Below, piece by piece: positions 43,737 through 51,152 of a stretch of 64,000 nt of DNA (positions are counted from its first letter, which is position 1; the number at the start of each line of letters is the position of its first letter). This DNA comes from Streptomyces sp. M92 (GTDB lineage Bacteria; Actinomycetota; Actinomycetes; Streptomycetales; Streptomycetaceae), in assembly GCF_028473745.1 (NCBI RefSeq), contig NZ_CP101137.1:6572001-6636000 (forward strand), written 5' to 3'. The notes under the pieces are model-generated. The model saw nothing but the letters and a program-made list of their open reading frames with translations. It did no database searches and was not told the origin of the DNA. The translations under genes and the position numbers were made by a program.

Positions 43737-44075
43737 TCAGCCGTCGAGGTGGCCCAGCTCCGTGTCCGGCCGGCACGCCGAGCACGCCCGCACCCCGGCC
43801 GCGAGTGTACGCAGCGCATCCTCCCGGGCCACGCCCTTCACGCGCTTACCGGAGTTCCAGCAGCCGCCGACGTGCACCTGCACCGGCGGCGCATCCCTGT
43901 TCAGGCCCTGCTCCAGAAGCCAGTCCGGTGGCGGCGGCCGGTGCTCGGCCGCGTACTGCTTCTCCCGCTCCCGCTGCTCCGCCCGCCCGATCGCCTCCCG
44001 CACCTCCGCCAGGGTGTAGGCGAGCCACGTCTCCAGGGTCCGGAGGCGGGGCAGGTCAGGCGGCAGATCAGGCAT
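43737..44075 (-). CDS. DUF6233 family protein
   Basis: 112 residues with the common Streptomyces DUF6233 pattern: PPDLPRLRTLETWLAYTLAEV, PPPPDWLLEQGLNRD, VQVHVGGCWNSGKRVKGV, LAAGVRACSACRPDTELG. Such proteins are abundant in Streptomyces chromosomes, plasmids and AICEs; function unknown. ATG 44075. Confidence 0.8.
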   Translation of the reverse strand: MPDLPPDLPRLRTLETWLAYTLAEVREAIGRAEQREREKQYAAEHRPPPPDWLLEQGLNRDAPPVQVHVGGCWNSGKRVKGVAREDALRTLAAGVRACSACRPDTELGHLDG

Positions 44076-44121
44076 AGATTCGATTGTACGTTCGAGACGT
44101 GGGACGTGGCACCCTGGGGCC

Positions 44122-44316
44122 ATGGCCGGCCGCTACCACCTCACCCTCACCGCCCTCGCGCAACCGCTGATGCACGGCTGGTGGAACGACGAGAATGTGG
44201 CGCGCCGCAAGTTCACCTCCTGGGTCGGACAGCACAGCGACCGGCCCGACGCCCGGATCACCCTCACTGACGAGGAGACCGGCACCAAGTTGACGGAGTG
44301 GCCGGACCCGCGGTGA
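44122..44316 (+). CDS. Small hypothetical protein
   Basis: 64 residues (YHLTLTALAQPLMHGWWNDE, VARRKFTSWVGQHSDR, LTDEETGTKLTEWPD). The same short protein type occurs widely in Streptomyces accessory regions. It is divergent from the DUF6233 gene, with only 46 bp between starts. Confidence 0.62.
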   Translation: MAGRYHLTLTALAQPLMHGWWNDENVARRKFTSWVGQHSDRPDARITLTDEETGTKLTEWPDPR

Positions 44317-44337
44317 CCGTCTGCCATCCTGTCCGCC

Positions 44338-44484
44338 ATGGCCCACCGTCCGTACCCCGTCGCCGCCCGCGCCTGGCGGCAGATCCTCCGCCGCTACCGC
44401 TACGAGCGGCCCGCACACTCGCCGGCCGCTCCATCACACGGCCCGGTCGGCGAGTACCGGATCTCGGCGCGCGCCGACCGCTAG
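44338..44484 (+). CDS. Small basic hypothetical protein (48 aa)
   Basis: ATG 44338 to TAG 44482-44484. Arg/Tyr-rich (YPVAARAWRQILRRYRYERP, EYRISARADR). Convergent with the next leftward gene, with stops overlapping in CTAG. Not recognised. Confidence 0.45.
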   Translation: MAHRPYPVAARAWRQILRRYRYERPAHSPAAPSHGPVGEYRISARADR

Positions 44485-44750
44485 CCCGGATGCCGGGCCT
44501 GCTTCTTCACCGCGGCCTCGACCTCCGACCGTAGCCGTCCCTCCGCCTTCGCGTGCTCGGTGACCGCGGCCTGGATGTCGCGGGCGAGGTCGCGCCAGGC
44601 CCGCCACGCGGTCTCATAGGTCTCGGTCTGCTGCTCCGACCATGGTGTCGTGGTGGGCGGTCCGTACTGGTCGCGGAGCTGCTGGACCTGGGCGTGCGCC
44701 TGGTCGGCGGCGCGCTGCATCGCCACGAGTTCTTCGAGTGTGTGTGCCAC
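44481..44750 (-). CDS. Coiled-coil hypothetical protein
   Basis: 89 residues from GTG 44750: a heptad-like helix (HTLEELVAMQRAADQAHAQVQ) and a long helix (TETYETAWRAWRDLARDIQA) to a Lys/Arg end. Not recognised. The frame is far longer upstream without signal. Confidence 0.62.
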   Translation of the reverse strand: MAHTLEELVAMQRAADQAHAQVQQLRDQYGPPTTTPWSEQQTETYETAWRAWRDLARDIQAAVTEHAKAEGRLRSEVEAAVKKQARHPG

Positions 44751-44826
44751 GGGTGCCGATCGTACGGCGGCATGACGATGCCCCCGCCTCAGCAGGTCGA
44801 GGCGGGGGCATTGGTGCGCGCCGGCA

Positions 44827-44976
44827 CTACCGCCTACGCCGCCATGACCTCCACAGCAGGTAGACCCGCAGACCGGCCAGCGCCAAGACCACGGCGCCCA
44901 CGACGATGCCCACCCATGACGGGAGACTGCCGGACTCCGGCAGGTAGATCGCCAAGGCTGGCACCGGCTCAACCAT
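44827..44976 (-). CDS. Small membrane protein (49 aa)
   Basis: One membrane span (WVGIVVGAVVLALAGLRVYL) with a Trp/Arg-rich cytosolic end (LWRSWRRRR). ATG 44976 overlaps the stop of the upstream HTH gene by eight bases, suggesting coupling. Confidence 0.55.
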   Translation of the reverse strand: MVEPVPALAIYLPESGSLPSWVGIVVGAVVLALAGLRVYLLWRSWRRRR

Positions 44977-45268
44977 CCGTCGCTTCCGCCTTCCGAGGTC
45001 GGTTCTTCCCTGACCCGGAGTAGCCCGCCTCGATGTCCTGAACCGTCCGCAGCGATACGCCGAGCCGGGCCGCGATCTTCCGATAGGACACCGGCGGATC
45101 CTGCGCGCGCATCTCCTGTACGACCTCGCGGCGTTGCTGCCGCCACCTCTTCGCGCGCGCCTCCTGGTCGGCCAACACTTCGCCGATCGCTCTCGCTCGC
45201 ACCTCCGGGTCGGCGATCGCTTCGACTGCATCCATAGCGTCGATCACCCGCTGAGCCTCCTCGGTCAC
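44969..45268 (-). CDS. Small HTH regulator of the leftward accessory cluster
   Basis: 99 residues: an N-terminal helical part (EEAQRVIDAMDAVEAIADPE), then a helix-turn-helix (VSYRKIAARLGVSLRTVQDIEAG) and a basic tail. GTG 45268 has GTGAGG a few bases upstream. A palindrome (TGTATGGG-AC-CCCATACA) lies 42 bp upstream, a likely operator for this protein. Confidence 0.7.
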   Translation of the reverse strand: MTEEAQRVIDAMDAVEAIADPEVRARAIGEVLADQEARAKRWRQQRREVVQEMRAQDPPVSYRKIAARLGVSLRTVQDIEAGYSGSGKNRPRKAEATDG

Positions 45269-45309
45269 ACCCGGCCTCACTTCTCTTCGGGCGGGCCGCT
45301 TGCCACGAG

Positions 45310-45327
45310 TGTATGGGACCCCATACA
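45310..45327. promoter_or_regulatory. Operator palindrome between divergent genes
   Basis: TGTATGGG (45310-45317) and CCCATACA (45320-45327), a perfect 8-bp inverted repeat with a 2-base centre. It lies between the leftward HTH gene and the rightward gene at 45439, in position to control both. Confidence 0.68.
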
Positions 45328-45362
45328 TTCGTGGGAAGCAGTCCGCACTGCTGATGCACAAC

Positions 45363-45402
45363 GGCCCCGACCCGGAGTTGCAGCTCCACATGGGTCGGGG
45401 CC
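45363..45402 (+). terminator. Leader hairpin before the 45439 gene
   Basis: GGCCCCGACCC (45363-45373) pairs with GGGTCGGGGCC (45392-45402); an inner GGAG/CTCC stem is nested in the loop. The 11-bp stem with a nested hairpin lies 36 bp before the start codon, so it may act as an attenuator or terminator. Confidence 0.6.
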
Positions 45403-45438
45403 AGGCCCACCTCAACCATCACGAAAAGGCAGGCCCTG

Positions 45439-45717
45439 ATGGGACACCGTACCGACCAGGAGCAGCACCAGCCCAGCCCGACGGACCACGCCGTGGCCAT
45501 CGCCTACGACAACCACGGCAGCCGCTGGGGCACCAACAGCGTCGAGAACGCCGAGACGCTCATCGCCAACGAGCGCCAGGCCGGCGCCTCGATTGACGAG
45601 TGGGACACCACCGACCGCGACGGCCAACCCCTCCGCGTCGTCCGCATCCCCGACGCGGACTGGCTGGACACGATCTTCGTGTTCACCGCCGAGGACGCCA
45701 CGGCGGTGACCGCGTGA
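45439..45717 (+). CDS. Small hypothetical protein
   Basis: 92 residues, acidic (HAVAIAYDNHGSRWGTNSVE, ETLIANERQAGASIDEWDT, ADWLDTIFVFTAEDATA). Not recognised. It opens the rightward block leading to the Spd-like genes and is preceded by a hairpin and the 45310 palindrome. Confidence 0.64.
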   Translation: MGHRTDQEQHQPSPTDHAVAIAYDNHGSRWGTNSVENAETLIANERQAGASIDEWDTTDRDGQPLRVVRIPDADWLDTIFVFTAEDATAVTA

Positions 45718-45878
45718 GCGAGCCGACGCCGGTTACCGAGGACGCGAACGCCACGACCACCGAACTCCAGCAGCGCGCCGCGGCCGACTACGCCGCCACG
45801 CTTGCCGCCGCCCGCGCTAAGCAGGACCAGGGCAGCACGGGCGCGCGCGAGGGCATCCTCCCGGGAGGTGCCCACTGA
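45714..45878 (+). CDS. Small hypothetical protein (54 aa)
   Basis: GTG 45714 overlaps the preceding stop. Ala/Thr-rich helix (TTTELQQRAAADYAATLAAA) with a glycine-rich end. Not recognised. Confidence 0.55.
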   Translation: MSEPTPVTEDANATTTELQQRAAADYAATLAAARAKQDQGSTGAREGILPGGAH

Positions 45879-46069
45879 TGGGCTGGTTCTCCCGCGCGCA
45901 GTCCAGCCGCGACTACCCCGCCGCCGGCACCTCGGTCTCCGGCGACGCCCGGCGCTTCCGCCGCCACAAGACCACCGGCGCCCGCCGCGCCGCGCGGGAG
46001 GGCCAGGCGTGGGAGGACCGCGACCGCGCCGGAGAGCGCCGCGGCGGCTGGTACCGGCCCGCCCGCTGA
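45878..46069 (+). CDS. Small basic protein
   Basis: 63 residues, Arg-rich (GWFSRAQSSRDYPAAGTSVS, RRFRRHKTTGARRAAREGQ, GERRGGWYRPAR). The TGATG overlap with the previous gene supports it. Not recognised; typical of small basic proteins near Spd genes. Confidence 0.55.
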   Translation: MGWFSRAQSSRDYPAAGTSVSGDARRFRRHKTTGARRAAREGQAWEDRDRAGERRGGWYRPAR

Positions 46070-46143
46070 CGGCTGCCCGATCCGCCCGGCCCGTCCGGGC
46101 GGTGAGGGGAGCCGGACAGCCCGGCCCCACCGAGGAGGAACCC

Positions 46144-46329
46144 GTGGACATCGAACGCGCCGAGCAGCTCGCCATCGAGTACGCCGACCAGGCCGCTCAG
46201 TTCGCCGAGGCCAACACCGAGCACGCCGCCCAGCGCGCGCAGGCGTACGCCGCCACCTCTCAGGCCTACGCCGCCATCGCGCAGGCCCACTACCTCGCCA
46301 TGGTCGCCGGAGCCGCACTCCGTCGCTGA
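46144..46329 (+). CDS. Small helical protein
   Basis: 61 residues, an Ala/Gln-rich amphipathic helix (ERAEQLAIEYADQAAQFAEA, YAATSQAYAAIAQAHYLAM). GTG 46144 has GAGGAGG nearby. Found in several Streptomyces accessory elements next to Spd-like genes; function unknown. Confidence 0.6.
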   Translation: MDIERAEQLAIEYADQAAQFAEANTEHAAQRAQAYAATSQAYAAIAQAHYLAMVAGAALRR

Positions 46330-46400
46330 CCACCCAGACCGGTCGGGCCCGCGAAATCCCCCACGCGGGCCCGGCCTCCCCTTCGCCCAGGAGCAGCACC

Positions 46401-47249
46401 GTGAAGACCCGCCAGACCGTTCAGCAGGTCCCCCACACCATCGACGGCAAGACCCGCATGGTCCCCATCCGAGTTGACGCCCCCGCGCCCCCGCGTGACT
46501 GGGACAACCTCGTCCTCAACGGCGTCACCGGCATCGCCGCACTCGTCCTCACGGCCTCCGTCGTCTGGTCCACCGCCAGCATCGGCGACCTCCTCTCCCG
46601 CGCCGTCGTCGAGCCCGCCGCGTACGGGGCCGCCGTCGTCTTCGACCTCGCCTGGATCGCGTGCATGGCCATCGAGTGGCTCGCCCGCTACGACGAGGAC
46701 CGCGCCGCGCTGCCCCGCCGAGCCGGGCACGTCATGCTGCTCCTCGCGATGCTTGCCGTCGGCGCCCACGGCAAGGTCGCCGGGTACTGGGAGATCGGCC
46801 TCATCGGCGCCGCCGTGTCCGCGCTCGCCAAGGGACTGTGGACCGTCGTTCTCCGGCATCAGACGCCGCCGCTCGACGCCCGCACCCGCGCCTGGATCCA
46901 GGGCGAGCTGGCCGACGCCGGCGCCTCCCTCGCCCTGATCCCGGTGCGCCGTCAACTCCAGCGCGCGCAGGCTCAGGTGTCCGCGGAGCGCGCGGCGATC
47001 GCCGGTCCGGACAGCGGATCCGCCGATCCGGACCGTCCGGACGAGTCTGCGGACGATCCGGACGCCGAGGTCATCGGGATCCGGCCCGGCGCCGTGACCA
47101 CGAAGGACGCAGTCCGGATCGCCTGGGACTCGGGGGTCCGCGACGACGAGGCTGCCGCCCGCTACGTCGCTAAGACCACCGGCAAGGCGCCCTCCCCGGA
47201 CACCGTCGCCCGCTACATGCGGCTGCTGCGCAACGGCATGGCCAGCTGA
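46401..47249 (+). CDS. SpdB2-like (DUF2637) membrane protein with C-terminal HTH
   Basis: 282 residues. N-terminal linker, then four membrane spans (NGVTGIAALVLTASVVW, EPAAYGAAVVFDLAWIACMA, HVMLLLAMLAVGAH, IGLIGAAVSALAKGLW), a helical arm (LALIPVRRQLQRAQAQVSAE), and a C-terminal HTH-like region (TTKDAVRIAWDSGVRDDEAAARYV). This order is that of SpdB2 proteins, annotated also as Sec31-like, from Streptomyces conjugative plasmids and AICEs, where they act in intramycelial plasmid spread. No TraB translocase is seen here. Confidence 0.75.
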   Translation: MKTRQTVQQVPHTIDGKTRMVPIRVDAPAPPRDWDNLVLNGVTGIAALVLTASVVWSTASIGDLLSRAVVEPAAYGAAVVFDLAWIACMAIEWLARYDEDRAALPRRAGHVMLLLAMLAVGAHGKVAGYWEIGLIGAAVSALAKGLWTVVLRHQTPPLDARTRAWIQGELADAGASLALIPVRRQLQRAQAQVSAERAAIAGPDSGSADPDRPDESADDPDAEVIGIRPGAVTTKDAVRIAWDSGVRDDEAAARYVAKTTGKAPSPDTVARYMRLLRNGMAS

Positions 47250-47437
47250 TGATCGCGGCCGCCGGACTCGTCCTCGCCCTCGTCTGCCTCTCCATCGTCG
47301 CCGCCGGCCTCGCCCTCGCCCTCGTCGCCTGGCAGCCCCGCACCTTCCCCGGCCCCGTCGTCGCCCTCGGCGCCAGCGTGGCCGGCGGCTGCTTCCTCCT
47401 CGCCGCCCTCCACGGGCTCACCAACCTCCTGACCTGA
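47249..47437 (+). CDS. Small membrane protein, SpdB3/SpdD-like
   Basis: 62 residues with two hydrophobic spans (GLVLALVCLSIVAAGLALAL, VVALGASVAGGCFLLAALHG). ATG 47249 overlaps the SpdB2-like stop (TGATG). Small membrane proteins of this kind form the spd cassette of Streptomyces plasmids. Confidence 0.65.
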   Translation: MIAAAGLVLALVCLSIVAAGLALALVAWQPRTFPGPVVALGASVAGGCFLLAALHGLTNLLT

Positions 47438-47445
47438 AGGCCGCC

Positions 47446-47733
47446 ATGCTGCTGCTCGCCATCTGCATCGCCGGACTCGCCCCCGGCATCACCACCGCCT
47501 TACTCCTGCGCCACCGCGGCTGGCTCCTCGCCACCCTCGCCGGGCTCGCCGTCACCCTCGCCCTGCCCTGCCTGCTGATCCTGGCCATGGTCGCCATGCC
47601 GCCGCTCGGCTACGTCGTCGCCGCCTGCTCGGCCGCGATCGCGGTCAAGGCGTACGACGAAGGTCGGGTGCTGGTCGGCACCGCGTGGGTGCTGGTCGTG
47701 GTCGCCTCGTTCGCTTGCGCAGGTGTGCTGTGA
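47446..47733 (+). CDS. Small membrane protein of the Spd-like cassette
   Basis: 95 residues with three or four hydrophobic spans (LLLAICIAGLAPGITTALLL, WLLATLAGLAVTLALPCLLI, PLGYVVAACSAAIAV, VGTAWVLVVVASFACAG). Overlaps the next gene by four bases. Function unknown apart from context. Confidence 0.66.
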   Translation: MLLLAICIAGLAPGITTALLLRHRGWLLATLAGLAVTLALPCLLILAMVAMPPLGYVVAACSAAIAVKAYDEGRVLVGTAWVLVVVASFACAGVL

Positions 47734-48323
47734 CCGACCGGACGCCGATCACGCCGACGCGGGTCATCCCGGCCGGGGAGACGCTGCCCGCTCCTGCTTC
47801 CCCGCCGCCTCCGCCGCCTCCGCCGCCTGCTCCTCCGGCCCCGCCGACTGCACCGGATCCCGGCCCGGACTGGTGGCGGACCGGGCCCGGACCGTCCGGA
47901 CCGCCTCCGCCCGTACCGGTCGACGTCCACGTGACGGTGACCGTTGACCAGGGCGGATGGTTGTCCGTCCCCGATCCGGAGCCCGGTCCGCGCTGGTGGC
48001 AGAAGATCCGGTGGGGCTACAACCTCGCCCTCGCCTTCCTGTCCCTGACGCTCGCCGGACCGTGGGGCGCGGTCCTCGCCTCCGTCCGCGACGAGGAGCC
48101 CCTCGCCGGCGCCTGGGTCATGGCCCTCATCCCGCTCGTCGTCCTGGCGTTCCTCGACAACGCCCGCCGTGCCGAAGCCGCCGGAGCCGACCCCGACCTG
48201 TGGGCCCCGAAGTGGCGCGCAGCCTGCGTCCGGCTCCTGCTGTGGGCCGCGGTCCTCGGCACCGTCCTCACCCTCCCGATCACCACGCTCGTCTACGTCC
48301 TCACCGGAGTGAAGCCCGCATGA
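47730..48323 (+). CDS. Proline-rich membrane protein of the Spd-like cassette
   Basis: 197 residues: a Pro-rich cytosolic arm (about residues 10-58, including a run of nine prolines), a short polar region, then three membrane spans (YNLALAFLSLTLAGPWGAVL, GAWVMALIPLVVLAFLD, LLLWAAVLGTVLTLPITTLV). GTG 47730 overlaps the previous gene. Such Pro-rich membrane proteins accompany SpdB2 in AICEs. Confidence 0.68.
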   Translation: MTDRTPITPTRVIPAGETLPAPASPPPPPPPPPAPPAPPTAPDPGPDWWRTGPGPSGPPPPVPVDVHVTVTVDQGGWLSVPDPEPGPRWWQKIRWGYNLALAFLSLTLAGPWGAVLASVRDEEPLAGAWVMALIPLVVLAFLDNARRAEAAGADPDLWAPKWRAACVRLLLWAAVLGTVLTLPITTLVYVLTGVKPA

Positions 48324-48901
48324 ACGTCACCGTGGCTGCTGGCCAGTACACGACCACCACGATCAGCACCGCCGGGTTCGCCCTCGGCCTGGCCCTCCTC
48401 GGCGCCGAGCTGTGGCGCTGGCACAAGGGCGGCAAGGGCGGCGGGAAGGGCAAGGGAGACGATGGGGGCGGCGCCGCGAAGGACCCGAAGGCGCTGATCC
48501 CGCTCGGGTTCGGCATCGTCTCCGGCATCCTGATGATCGCCTGCCCCGCCGGGCTCCTCGGCACCCTCGCCAGCATGCTCCGCTGGGGCGGCAACTCGGT
48601 GGGCGACGTCGCCATGAAGTGGCTCACCGGCGCCCCCTCCCAGACCCTCGGCACCGCCGCCACCCCCCGCATCGACGGCTACGGCGCCATCGTCGTCGCC
48701 GCCCTCACCGTCTCCCTCTGGCTGCTGCGCAAGCAGATCGCCAAGGCAGTCAAGGGCAAGTGGTGGAAGGGCGTCCTCATCGGCTGCCTGCTGTGCGTCT
48801 CCACCGGCACCGCCGCCCTCATCGCGCAGCAGGTCGTCGAGGGAGCCAACGGCCTCGGCGCCTGGGCCATCAACGGCATCGCCAAGGGCGACATCGCATG
48901 A
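48320..48901 (+). CDS. SpdB-like membrane protein with Lys/Gly-rich loop
   Basis: 193 residues: an initial span (TAGFALGLALLGAELWRW), a Lys/Gly-rich basic loop (about residues 34-54), then spans LIPLGFGIVSGILMIACPAG, AIVVAALTVSLWLL and VLIGCLLCVSTGTAALIA. A basic loop before membrane segments may contact DNA. ATG 48320 overlaps the preceding gene. Confidence 0.66.
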   Translation: MNVTVAAGQYTTTTISTAGFALGLALLGAELWRWHKGGKGGGKGKGDDGGGAAKDPKALIPLGFGIVSGILMIACPAGLLGTLASMLRWGGNSVGDVAMKWLTGAPSQTLGTAATPRIDGYGAIVVAALTVSLWLLRKQIAKAVKGKWWKGVLIGCLLCVSTGTAALIAQQVVEGANGLGAWAINGIAKGDIA

Positions 48902-49719
48902 CCGCCCCGTCGACCATGCAGTGGATCCGCCAGGCCGCACAGCGCATCGCCACCGGATCCGCGCGACTCGCCACCAATCTCGCCAGCCGCGCCCTGCACG
49001 CCGCCCTCCAAGTGTGGCGCCGCGCCACCGGCTGGCTCGGGGAGGCGTCCGGCATCAGCTGGCTCCTGCGCCTGGCCGTGCTCATCGCCGCGACTGCGCT
49101 CCTTCGGAAGATCATCACGGCCGTCGCAGCAGCGGTGTACGCCCGCGTCGAGTCCGGCGCGGCGCCGTGGCTGATGTGGGGCGTCGCCGTCCTTTGGCTG
49201 GTGGCCGCGTACCGGTGCGGTCGGGAGGACTGGGAGCCGAGCCGCCCGGCCTCCAAGGAGCCGGCCGACGGCGAGCAGCTGGCGGGCGGCGCGAACGCTG
49301 AGCCCGATGTCGCTCAGTCTCCTGCTGGGCCGCCCCCGGTGTCGCCCGTCGCGCTCATCGCTGCGGTCCGGGATATCGGCACCCCGCACGCTCAGCTGAA
49401 GCCGATCGCCGAGCACCTGTCCACGACCACCGACGTGGTGCGTGCGGCGGCGGCCGGGATGGGGTGGCCGGTCAAGGACGTGCGCATGCAGGGGCGTTCG
49501 GCGTCGGCGGGGCTGCGCTGGGATGAGTGCCCCTCTCCTGCCCCGATCATCCCCTCTCCGGGTGTCGTCGGTGCAGGCCAGGCCGCCGACGACAACGACG
49601 ACGACGACAGCGACGGGCAGGGGCCCCAGAAGGGGATCGCTGTACGGCGCACCGATGGAGGGCTGGTCATCTATGACCTCGCCGACACCCACCGCCGACG
49701 GGGCATCGTCGGTCGCTGA
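48898..49719 (+). CDS. Membrane protein with cytosolic C-terminal domain, Spd-like cassette end
   Basis: 273 residues: an amphipathic N-terminus, two spans (WLLRLAVLIAATALLRKIIT, PWLMWGVAVLWLVAAY), then a cytosolic part with an HTH-like segment (SPVALIAAVRDIGTPHAQLK, PIAEHLSTTTDVVRAAAAGM) and an acidic stretch (DNDDDDSDGQ). ATGA overlap with the previous gene; last gene of this cassette. Function unknown. Confidence 0.68.
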   Translation: MTAPSTMQWIRQAAQRIATGSARLATNLASRALHAALQVWRRATGWLGEASGISWLLRLAVLIAATALLRKIITAVAAAVYARVESGAAPWLMWGVAVLWLVAAYRCGREDWEPSRPASKEPADGEQLAGGANAEPDVAQSPAGPPPVSPVALIAAVRDIGTPHAQLKPIAEHLSTTTDVVRAAAAGMGWPVKDVRMQGRSASAGLRWDECPSPAPIIPSPGVVGAGQAADDNDDDDSDGQGPQKGIAVRRTDGGLVIYDLADTHRRRGIVGR

Positions 49720-49859
49720 AGAACCTAGGGGGTGGTCGCCACGTCCCCAGCCCAATGACCGGTTCATCACAGTCAGGTGACTATCGCCGTTCTGAGGCAA
49801 CCACACGACGTCTTCACCAGTCACACACCTGCCACACACGTACATCCCCAGGGGGGACC

Positions 49860-50573
49860 ATGAGTCACCAGTACCCGCAGCAGCCCAACCAGCCGCAGCA
49901 GCCCGGCCCCTACGGCCAGCAGCAGGGCCAGCCCGGATACGGCTACCCCCAGCAGCAGCCGGGCTACGGCTACCCGCCCCAGCCCGGCTATCCGGGCGGG
50001 CCGATGCCCCAGCCGCCGAAGAAGAACAACACCGCGAAGGCCATCGGCCTCGGTTGCGGTGGCATCCTCCTCCTGGTCCTCCTCCTCGGCGTGATCGGCG
50101 CCATCGCAGGCGGCGACGACTCCGACAGCGGGAAGAAGGAAGAGGCCGGCGCGTCCGCCGAGGCCGCACCGAAGGACAAGGTGAAGCCCGCCCCGAAGGA
50201 GGAAGCACCCGCCGAGGAGAAGGAAGAGGAAGCGGCACCGCAGGAAGGCCCCGTGAAGATCACGGCGAAGAAGACGACCTTCAAGGGCAGCATCCTGGCC
50301 GACGGCAGCGACTACACCAGCGTCCTCATCACGGTGACGAACAACGGTGAGGAGACCGTGGACGTCAACCCGCTGTACTTCACGATCACTGACACCGACG
50401 GCACGAAGCACACGGTTGAGCTGGCCGCCGATGAGAACCAGATCGACACCGTGGACCTCGCCCCGGGCGAGAACATCTCCGGCACGGTCACCGGCAAGGG
50501 CAAGTTCACGGCGAAGTACGTCACCTTCACTGACGGCTTGTTCGGCGACCCGATCCGCATCAACGTCTCATAG
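49860..50573 (+). CDS. Pro/Gln-rich membrane-anchored protein with DUF4352 domain
   Basis: 237 residues: an N-terminal Pro/Gln/Tyr-rich segment with YG and PGYGYP repeats (residues 1-50), one membrane span (AIGLGCGGILLLVLLLGVIG), a charged linker (Glu/Lys-rich), and an immunoglobulin-like DUF4352 domain (FKGSILADGSDYTSVLITVT, YFTITDTDGTKHTVEL). GGGGGGA precedes ATG 49860. It lies outside the phage core genes, a moron that would decorate the host envelope. It resembles host DUF4352 proteins. Confidence 0.75.
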   Translation: MSHQYPQQPNQPQQPGPYGQQQGQPGYGYPQQQPGYGYPPQPGYPGGPMPQPPKKNNTAKAIGLGCGGILLLVLLLGVIGAIAGGDDSDSGKKEEAGASAEAAPKDKVKPAPKEEAPAEEKEEEAAPQEGPVKITAKKTTFKGSILADGSDYTSVLITVTNNGEETVDVNPLYFTITDTDGTKHTVELAADENQIDTVDLAPGENISGTVTGKGKFTAKYVTFTDGLFGDPIRINVS

Positions 50574-50597
50574 CGCCACGCCAACCTTGGGGGGACC

Positions 50598-50963
50598 ATG
50601 CAACGCCGCACCTTCGCCATCCTCGCCGCCGCCTGCTTCACCTTGGTCGGCTGCTCCAGCTCGTCCGACGACAAGCCATCAGCGAAGACAACCGCGACCG
50701 TCACCGCCACCGTGACGCCAACCGCCACGCCAGCGCTCAGCCAGGACGAGATCGCGCGCCAGTGCAGCGACGCCATCTCGGAGGCCGCGCCAGGCTGGCA
50801 GGACTGGAACTACAGTCCGGGCGGCTGGCAGGACGATCCGCGGACGCCAGAGGTCTGCCTGTTGTTGGCGGATGAGGCGAACCCGCCTCGGGGAAACCGG
50901 GCGTTCATGGATGCTCTGCTCGCCGGACTTGAGATGGCAGACGATCCGCGCGCCCGGCAGTAG
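50598..50963 (+). CDS. Lipoprotein
   Basis: 121 residues: signal peptide with lipobox LVGC (Cys at about residue 19), a Ser/Thr-rich linker (KTTATVTATVTPTATP), then a small domain (QDEIARQCSDAISEAAPGWQD, NYSPGGWQDDPRTPEVCLLL). Exported and membrane-attached. It is 24 bp after the DUF4352 gene and probably co-transcribed. The domain is frequent in Streptomyces lipoproteins. Confidence 0.76.
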   Translation: MQRRTFAILAAACFTLVGCSSSSDDKPSAKTTATVTATVTPTATPALSQDEIARQCSDAISEAAPGWQDWNYSPGGWQDDPRTPEVCLLLADEANPPRGNRAFMDALLAGLEMADDPRARQ

Positions 50964-50977
50964 ATGAAGTGACCGTG

Positions 50978-51015
50978 CTACGGCCCCGTCCGGGAATGTC
51001 CGGGCGGGGCCGTAG
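50978..51015 (+). terminator. Terminator after the lipoprotein gene
   Basis: CTACGGCCCCG (50978-50988) pairs with CGGGGCCGTAG (51005-51015); an inner CCGG/CCGG stem closes the loop. It starts 14 bases after the stop codon. Confidence 0.75.
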
Positions 51016-51152
51016 CCGTGCCGTCATTCATCACGTGTTGAATTCCCGGCAGCGATCATGCACACTGAGCCGCAGATCTGGCATGCCCGGAACCGGAAGC
51101 GCCGGACACGGCATCATGACCCCCGTATCTCACATCCGTTCCAGGGGGGAAC

